Source: Amaurobius ferox
Taxonomy: Eukaryota > Arthropoda > Arachnida > Araneae > Amaurobiidae
DNA length: 64,000 nucleotides
Assembly (NCBI GenBank): GCA_951213105.1
Contig: OX578137.1
Coordinates: 60,648,736 to 60,712,735 of the forward strand
Direction: 5' to 3'
Positions 57,713 to 64,000 of this stretch are shown here, in pieces (within the stretch, counting starts at the first letter, position 1; every line of letters begins with the position of its first letter). The notes beneath the pieces were generated by a model. The model did not search any database. It was given only the letters and a program-made list of their open reading frames with translations, and was not told the DNA's origin. Position numbers and translations under genes: made by a program.

Positions 57713-58348
57713 TCTTTGTTTTCTTGTATATTTTCAAATATTTGGAAATGAATATATGTTGTTGTATATGTTAATGTTTTATAGCTCGATTTTGATGCTG
57801 AATGTGGTATGATGAAAATTGAGGTGCTGTACCCATTACAATAATAGAACTTTTCCGAAGATAAATCCTTTAAATTTTAAGCATTTTTTTTTCATTTCGA
57901 TCATGTAGTATAAATTAATGTTTTATAAGCTGAGTTTGTTGCTGAATGATGTTCGGATAAAAATTGCTCGCGCCGCTCTCCCTCTTTTATTGATACGTCT
58001 TGCTTGTCAATAATTCAGTTTATACTTTATCAGATTTCATCAAATTTGTTTATTTAATGAAGATAAATGCTTCTTGCTGAACGTTTTCGAGAAAAAATTT
58101 CACATAACTTGTCCCCATTACTGCTGTGCATAAGTCGACGGTTAACTTGTCTAAAATCAACCATTTTTAATGAAATTTCGGGGGGGGGGGATGTTCAGTT
58201 TATTGTACAGATCGAGTTTTTTAATCATAGTAGTGGAATTAAAAGTGCGTAAGTCATAAAATAACTCCTTAAAAATGTAACTATTTTGATATGAATAACA
58301 TCTGTAGTTCGGATATTTCTGCCTGAAATTAGAGCATCACATAGCATA

Positions 58349-60442
58349 TAAACACTTTGGATGCTATTTCTAAACATAATAGATCAAAACGTAAACAATT
58401 TTTACTTGTTTTATCGGAAATGTGGTACGATTTATAAATATATGAAAATAATTTCAATAATTTAATCTTTTGAAATTTTGTTTCGAAAAGATTAAAAATG
58501 TTTTTGGCCGAGCGAGTTTTTGCTTCACTTTGTTCACTTTCACTCGAAATATCTTTTAAGCTATATAATATAATTTTAAGCTAAGAGGAATATAAACAGA
58601 AAGTGACAAATATGTTCAGCAGAAAATCCAGTTTCAAGATTAGTAATTTGTTTTTATAAAGCGTTTATTGTTTTTGAGGAGTCTTTATGTTACGTTCAAG
58701 AAGATTGAAAAATTTCTTAAAATCCCCAAAATTAAAGTGTTAGTTACAAACAACGAAGATACAATTTGCAGTCCTGTAAGGATATATAATTAGATTTCGG
58801 ATCGGGTTCTTAGTCTTCGAAATGCAGTGGTTTTAATTTTAATGTTTTAATATTTTGACATGTTAAAGTTTTCTAATGGGAGAGAAAGTTGTGACATTTA
58901 CAATGCCATGAATGTTGCAGCTCAAGGTGTTTCCTCGATATATTGGCAGACAAGCACGACATAGTTTAGTTTAAAGAAATTTTGAAGCGAAGTGAACTTA
59001 GTGATTTAAAGGATGTTGAAGGATTGATGAGGTTTGAAGAGAAGAAATGGAAGTATGGAATTCAAGTATGTATATATATGTTTATAGATTTACCTGAATC
59101 TTAAATCTCGTCTGATATATTGCATAAGTTTAGTTTTTATGCCGCTAAGCAAGTTTGTAAAATAATTTGAGATTTTGACATGAAGTCTATAGTCGGAGTA
59201 TCTGGCTGAAATCTAGCTAAAACTAAAAGTGGTAGCAATGAACAATTTGCTAGTACTTTGTAGCTGTACAAGGATAGAAATTGTATTTCGGATCAGGATA
59301 TTGCGAAACACAGTGGTAAAAATTTGTATTTTAATAGTTTGAACTATATCAAAAAGGTATTTTTCATTTCGATATTTTAATATATTTAGCTGGTCTGTAA
59401 ATGTATAATGTGGACAATTGATCTACAAAGACGTTATTTCAGCAAAATCATCTTTGACTCTATGGGAATGGAGCAATTTTAGATTTTTTAGGTGAACATG
59501 ATTCTATTTCGTTTGTTTGCTATGGCCGATGATTGCCCATCCTAAACCCTAATTATCTTTTGGTAATGATAAACTCATAGATAAATTTTATAGGAATTTT
59601 GAAAAAGACACGTGAAATAGGTAATTTTTGCACTATTTCTATAATAACTCACTCCACGAATTCCCATGTATTTCACAGAAACACTTTAAACTGCATTAGT
59701 GTTTACTTGCATTCGATAATTTTTTTGTATTGTATAAAATCCAAATATCCCTCGCTTCCTATTGAGTTATTTGAATACCTCGCATTTTAAGGATTTAAAG
59801 AAAAGAATGAAAATGCAATGATTACCAATATACTTAAATATGCGATTAAAAGTCCTAATAACATCCTTCCACCTTCTATAAGAAATTCAGTAAAATGAAA
59901 ATTCAGATAATTATGTTCAAATAACCATAATTAGTGTTTAGAGAGAAAACAAACATTATTTAGAAAATATCTCCAATATGTAATTGACAATAGTCTGGAC
60001 ACGCATCAGTTGTGTGTATGGCCACGCCCACATTTGTCCACTGCCATCTTTATACGAATTGTTCTTGGAGAATAGAATTTATGTTTACATGCAATAAATA
60101 TAAATAAAGGGTGTACATTTTTCGCAGATGATTTCATTCCAAATAATTGCTAAGACTTTAAGAAGGTGCTGAAATGACCAAGGAAAAGTAAGAAATTGAA
60201 ATTTTTTTTTCGGTATGGATTTCATATTGGCAATAATTTAGTTATTTCAAATTTAAATTTCATTTTAAAACTTTTGGTCTAGCCTTTTAGAAAATTCTTA
60301 GTTAAGCTTAAAATGGATAATATTATATTTTTCCCATAGAGTATGAGAATGGAAAAAAAATTGAATTATGTTTTATTCGTACCGCTCATATAGACCGATA
60401 ATATTTTCAAATTATGTTTTATATAATGAATGATTTCGCATA
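58349..60442. repeat. Segmental duplication, uninterrupted partner
   Basis: Matches 46319-47332 plus 48593-49668 in order, without the 1.26 kb insertion. Its position between exons B and C mirrors that of the first copy between exons A and B, which ties it to a tandem duplication of the whole exon-intron unit. Confidence 0.85.
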
Positions 60443-60589
60443 ATCTTGTTTATATCATTGTTAACATACCTTTCTGCTCAAATGATATCATGAGTACATT
60501 TGCCACGTACCGGAGGTTAAAATCATCCTGACTAGGAACTCCGTAAACGCTGCATATTGGATCGAATCATGTTTATTATTCTTCTGGGA

Positions 60590-62515
60590 CCTAATCATCA
60601 CACTCTTCCAGGTGATATTAGGGATAAAATCAAGCAGCAAAACGTTTACGGAAGGATTGTAAGCCCATTAGGTACCCAATTTACGGCGCACAATTCAGTA
60701 AGCTCTATAACGAGATAAGGCTCTGATTAAAACACACACACAGCAACGTTGGCGCACACACCTAGAAAGTCTTATACCTATGGATCGCAGTCATTGGAGA
60801 ACAGCTAAAAATCTCAGAACCAAGAAAACTACAATTCCGCCTATTAACGGCTCTAATGGACTCGCCCAGACTGTGAAGGAAAAAGCTAATGCCATTGCTG
60901 GCAGCTTGGAACTCCAATTTACACCACACATAGACCAAAGCTTTAGCTATCTCTACAAATATATAGAAGAGAATCTACAGCGGACCAATCACAGCGCTCT
61001 ACATACAGATACACCAAATGACATTGACAACACCTCACTGGCTGAAGTTACTGATATCATCAGAGATGTCAAAGTAAGAAAGTCATCCGGTATTGATAAA
61101 ATTAGCAATCTCATCACTAGAAATCTTCCTATTATTTATGTATGCTGGTTGACCCTGCTTACAAATCGTATACTCGAATTTCGCCTTTACCCGAAAGTTG
61201 AAAAACTGCCGTCATTATTCCCTTGGAAAAAATAATCTAAATTTAACCTTAGCAGAAAGCTACAGACCAATAAGCGTTTTATCAAGCCTCTTCAAAATTT
61301 ACAAATTGATGTTGTTAAGATGTTTGGATAGTTTCTGCAGACTGAATAATGTATTAATTCCAGATCAGCACGAATTTCGGTCTGCTCATTCCACCCAACT
61401 TTTGCGTGTAGTTTAAACTATCTATGAAAACTCTTCCAACAGTCATAGTATTTTACATAGTAGGCTTCCAGCATAGTATTTTTTGACACTAGTAAGGCAT
61501 TTGATAAAACGTATATTCCTGGCTTATTTTCAAGCTGATGCGACTTGGCATTTCGGCACAACTTTTGGCGATCATCAATTCGTACCTTACTAACCATTCT
61601 TTCCGCGTTCAAGTTGATAAAATTCTCTCTTCTATTTGACCAATCAGGGCCGGGGTTCCACAGGGTGGAAATCTCAGTCCACTGCTATCCAACTTCTCTT
61701 TCAATGACTTACCGAAGATACCCCAAGTTAAGCTGGCCGCCTTTTCAGACGGCACATCACTGATTTCACGAAGCTGTTCACCTCACAATGCTATCAATAC
61801 ACTACAAAGTTACATAAAACATAGCTTTGAGTACTGGCTCGTGACCTGGAGAATCAAAATTAACCCCTCCAAGAGTGCAGTGTTGTTGAGACACAGACCG
61901 TCCGACCTACCAGAAAAATGTAAGGTAACTGCAAGAGTGCAGTGTGAAAGCCCCAGGCCGTCCGGCTCGTCCAGAGGACTTACAGCAACAAAATGGAGCA
62001 AGAGTGCAGTGTGTATATTTAAACACCCAACTCCCGAGAACTTAACCATAATTTCATCTTAAATATTTTCAACGAATTCATCCCTTTCTGCCATTCTGTA
62101 AAGTATATGGGAGTCACTCTCAACGCCCATATGCTATTTTCAGAGCATATTATTGATAAACTGAAAACCGTAAATAAATCCTATTCCGCCCTTGTTCCAC
62201 ATTTCAGTAGAAAATCCCACCTTTCCACCCATAATAAGCTTATTGTTTACCATCAAATCATTGCACCGGCGTTTCTGTATGGCTGTCTTGTCTGGGGAAC
62301 GGCTTCAAAAGGGCACATTGAAAAATTACAAGTGTTCCAAATCAAAGCATTTCAATGCATTGTGAATGCTCCTCGATTTGTACAAAATGAAATCATTCAC
62401 CATGACCTGAAAGTCTCTCGCGTAGAACAGATTCGGCGTTACACTAGAAAGTTTACAAGAATAATTCAAGCAAACCATATTTGAGAGACTCAGATCAAAG
62501 CTACGACAACACTTC
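60590..62515 (+). pseudogene. Jockey-like LINE, reverse transcriptase relic
   Basis: Fragments occur in the order of a Jockey-clade ORF2. An upstream relic 'PIYGAQFSKLYNEI' comes first, then 'PMDRSHWRTAKNLR', the 'SSGIDKISNLI' motif (RT domain entry) and 'LAESYRPISVLSSLFKIYKL'. 'IPDQHEFRSAHST' follows, then 'QAGVPQGG'-like remnants near 61650, and after an insertion 'KYMGVTLNAHMLFSEHI', 'YKLIVYHQIIAPAFLYGCLVWG'-type sequence and 'LQVFQIKAFQCIVNAP'. The catalytic box near 61700 is not readable as F/YxDD. Frameshifts and stops throughout, and no endonuclease domain: 5'-truncated, dead. Confidence 0.88.
61870..62012 (-). mobile_element. Two SINE-tail pieces with three target-site copies in the LINE
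   Basis: CAAGAGTGCAGTGT occurs at 61870-61883, 61932-61945 and 61999-62012. The first interval is a 48-bp SINE tail (GTTGAGACACAGACCGTCCG...GTAACTG); the second is 53 bp (GAAAGCCCCAGGCCGTCCGG...AAATGGAG). Removing both restores one copy of the site within the LINE frame. Confidence 0.8.
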
Positions 62516-63343
62516 TCTTAGTTATTTAATGAAGCGTAGCTCTCGTTATCTTCTGGTCAGCCCGCTAAAGGTTGCCTGGAATTGCGTCTCCCCAACCCGA
62601 CATCAGCTGAGCTGAATTCAATCCGAACCCGATATCACCCGATATTCCCGAATCCGATATCAACTGAGTTTGATCTTCTATGATATTTTATTCGATGTTT
62701 TACGAATATCCATCCATTTTTTCGTTTTCAGTTTTATCTTTCGTGCATTAGAATTGTTTTATTAGATGTTTTGGGGATATCCACCGGTCTTTAGTCTTCA
62801 ATTCGACCTTTGGTATATTAGAACATTCAACAATTGCATTTATAAATCACTTTTATTCGTCATGGTTGAGTTTTGAGCATTGCTTATATTGAGTAATGAC
62901 AAGGAAGTACAGATATTACATAACTATGTAGTTAATTTAAAACATAGTGTTTTCTGTTCAAAATACAGAAGCTTGTTAAGTGGTGTATCCAGTGTAATGA
63001 AGCAGGTCAAGTGTGATGGAGTAGGTAAAGTTTGATGGAGTAGGTAAAGTTTGATGGAGTAGTTTAAGTGGGATGGAATTGGTGTGATGGAGTAATATCA
63101 AATGTATTTAGATATTCATAATTTTGGAGTGTGCAGTGAGAAACTCGTTTTGAGATTCGGGAATTTCTTTAAGATAAAAGAAAAATGTATCTGTTCCCAA
63201 ATCTTGCTTGGTATTCTGACGATTTACTGTTTCAGTTACATGATGGACGTTTATAAAACGCCCCGGATAAACTTTAATCTTTAATGACAATATATTACAA
63301 ATATAGAAATAAAGATTATATATTAAAAATGAAAATAACAAAC
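62516..63343. other. Intron beside exon C with 19-bp tandem repeats
   Basis: At about 63005-63095, GATGGAGTAGGTAAAGTTT-like units repeat four to five times with decay. From 63110 the sequence matches the flank of exon A (GTGTGCAGTGAGAAACTCGT, GATGGACGTTTATAAAACGC). Confidence 0.65.
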
Positions 63344-64000
63344 CGTTGCTGTCTGTTTTGCCGTTATCCGTTTCTGATGATGTAGAAAATTTGTCGATGG
63401 AATCACTGATGGAAGTACTACCTCCCTTATTTGCAATGGTCGTTTCTGCGTTGTCGGTTGAAGGAGTGGAGTACAATTTAGGCTCGTCTGAGGAACATGA
63501 AGTGATTTCTCCAGCAGTTTTGGATGGAGTACTCATTTTGGATGATTCGTCTGCATCTGAATTGGTCACTGCATGAGTTAGGGATGGTTGATTTTCTTCC
63601 ACACATTCTGTTGTTTTTATGGTGCTGTCATTCTCAGTTACAGAGCATATTGAATCTGGTTTAGCAGTAGTTTCTTCATTATCTGATATTGTACTTGAGG
63701 GAATTATTCCAGATTTAGTATTTGTTTGCTCTGTGGATGATATTTGATTATTATCCTTTGAGTCTGTACATTTTGTTGATAAATAAGTGGGAATAAATTC
63801 ATTTCCTAAATCTTCTGAATCATTTAAATCCTTGTTATCAGTTGAAGGCGTAATACACTGTGTAAGAGAAGCTGTTTCTAAAGTTACATCCGCATTTTCA
63901 GTGGTAGTAGAGCTTAAGTCTTGTTGCGAAAGAGAGGTCGTTTCTAATTTAGATGTTGATGTTTCACAGGAATCGGTACTTGCGACGTTTTGTGAGAGAT
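63344..64000 (-). CDS. Long Thr/Ser-rich mucin-like exon C (partial)
   Basis: Open on the minus strand from the window edge to a phase-1 donor (AACG|GTTTGT) identical to that of exon A. About 219 codons are visible. Shared blocks include 'ASLTQCITPSTDNKDLNDSE', 'FIPTYLSTKCTDSKDNNQ', 'KTTECVEENQPSLTHAV', 'DADESSKMSTPSKTAGEITS' and 'NKGGSTSISDSIDKFSTSSE'. It is closer to exon A at its 3' end and to exon B in including the MSTPS block. The 5' part, including the basic patch and acceptor, lies beyond the window. It is the most upstream exon seen of the gene. Confidence 0.82.

Larger units (their letters stand above)
53739..58348. other. Intron with minor repeats
   Basis: Contains a 57-bp truncated SINE tail (54206-54262), a 21-bp minisatellite (about 54855-54935), TA-rich tracts near 56120-56190 and an isolated open frame at 57470-57712, each listed separately. 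Otherwise no exon with paired splice sites. Confidence 0.5.

Noticed and set aside
60780..62484. Host genes with reverse-transcriptase-like frames
   Set aside because: Fragments line up in order as one broken Jockey-like LINE with frameshifts and nested insertions.

Overview
This is a window of AT-rich eukaryotic nuclear DNA: split genes with GT-AG introns, tRNA-headed SINEs, Tc1/mariner elements, Helitron-like elements and a Jockey-type LINE. The repeat mix and small phase 1-1 exons fit an arthropod, most likely a spider (inference; no diagnostic host gene is complete here). There is no bacterial or organellar content.

One host gene explains almost all convincing coding sequence, and it lies on the minus strand across nearly the whole window. 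Read 5' to 3' (right to left), it has three ~1.1 kb Thr/Ser-rich exons (C from beyond 64000 to 63344, B 53738-52593, A ~39133-38016). Next come a related exon with two in-frame stops (35785-35357), eight intact 105-bp exons in a ~465-bp tandem array (34374-31016), and about a dozen ~100-bp exons at ~260-300 bp spacing (24707-19771, roughly half of them broken). The gene continues with a 90-bp Asp/Tyr/His-rich exon (13969-13880) and three Cys-rich exons, each one trypsin-inhibitor-like (TIL) module (7451-7269, 4318-4139, 2928-2758). Every intact exon I could delimit at both ends is symmetric phase 1-1, so copies can be added, lost or skipped without a frameshift. The predicted product is a large secreted mucin-like protein followed by TIL modules, a layout reminiscent of zonadhesin-type proteins. 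Neither end of the gene is in the window. The short and long repeat exons share a 'CTT/TTC ... (K/R)NLT' signature with an N-glycosylation sequon, so they look like one exon family amplified at different scales.

The long introns are packed with mobile DNA. From left to right: two tRNA-like SINE pieces; a Tc1 element carrying a SINE with its target-site duplication; a ~2.1 kb element with Tigger/pogo-like ends; a (TA)n block; a transposon with ~230-bp inverted repeats and a broken Tc3/IS630-like transposase; diverged tandem repeats; an irritans-type mariner relic; foldback elements; and three copies of a ~0.95 kb repeat with an internal (CA)n tract. Three Helitron-like copies follow, two of them fused head to tail with no base between. 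Further right are a pair of inverted repeats with a hammerhead-like core, a ~2.1 kb segmental duplication that accompanies the duplicated long exons, and a broken Jockey-like LINE.

Exons B and C, the segments at 46.3-49.7 kb and 58.3-60.4 kb, and exon A together indicate that a unit of roughly 11-14 kb (long exon plus intron) was tandemly duplicated. The window therefore shows one gene growing by exon duplication at several length scales while transposons insert into, and sometimes destroy, individual exon copies.
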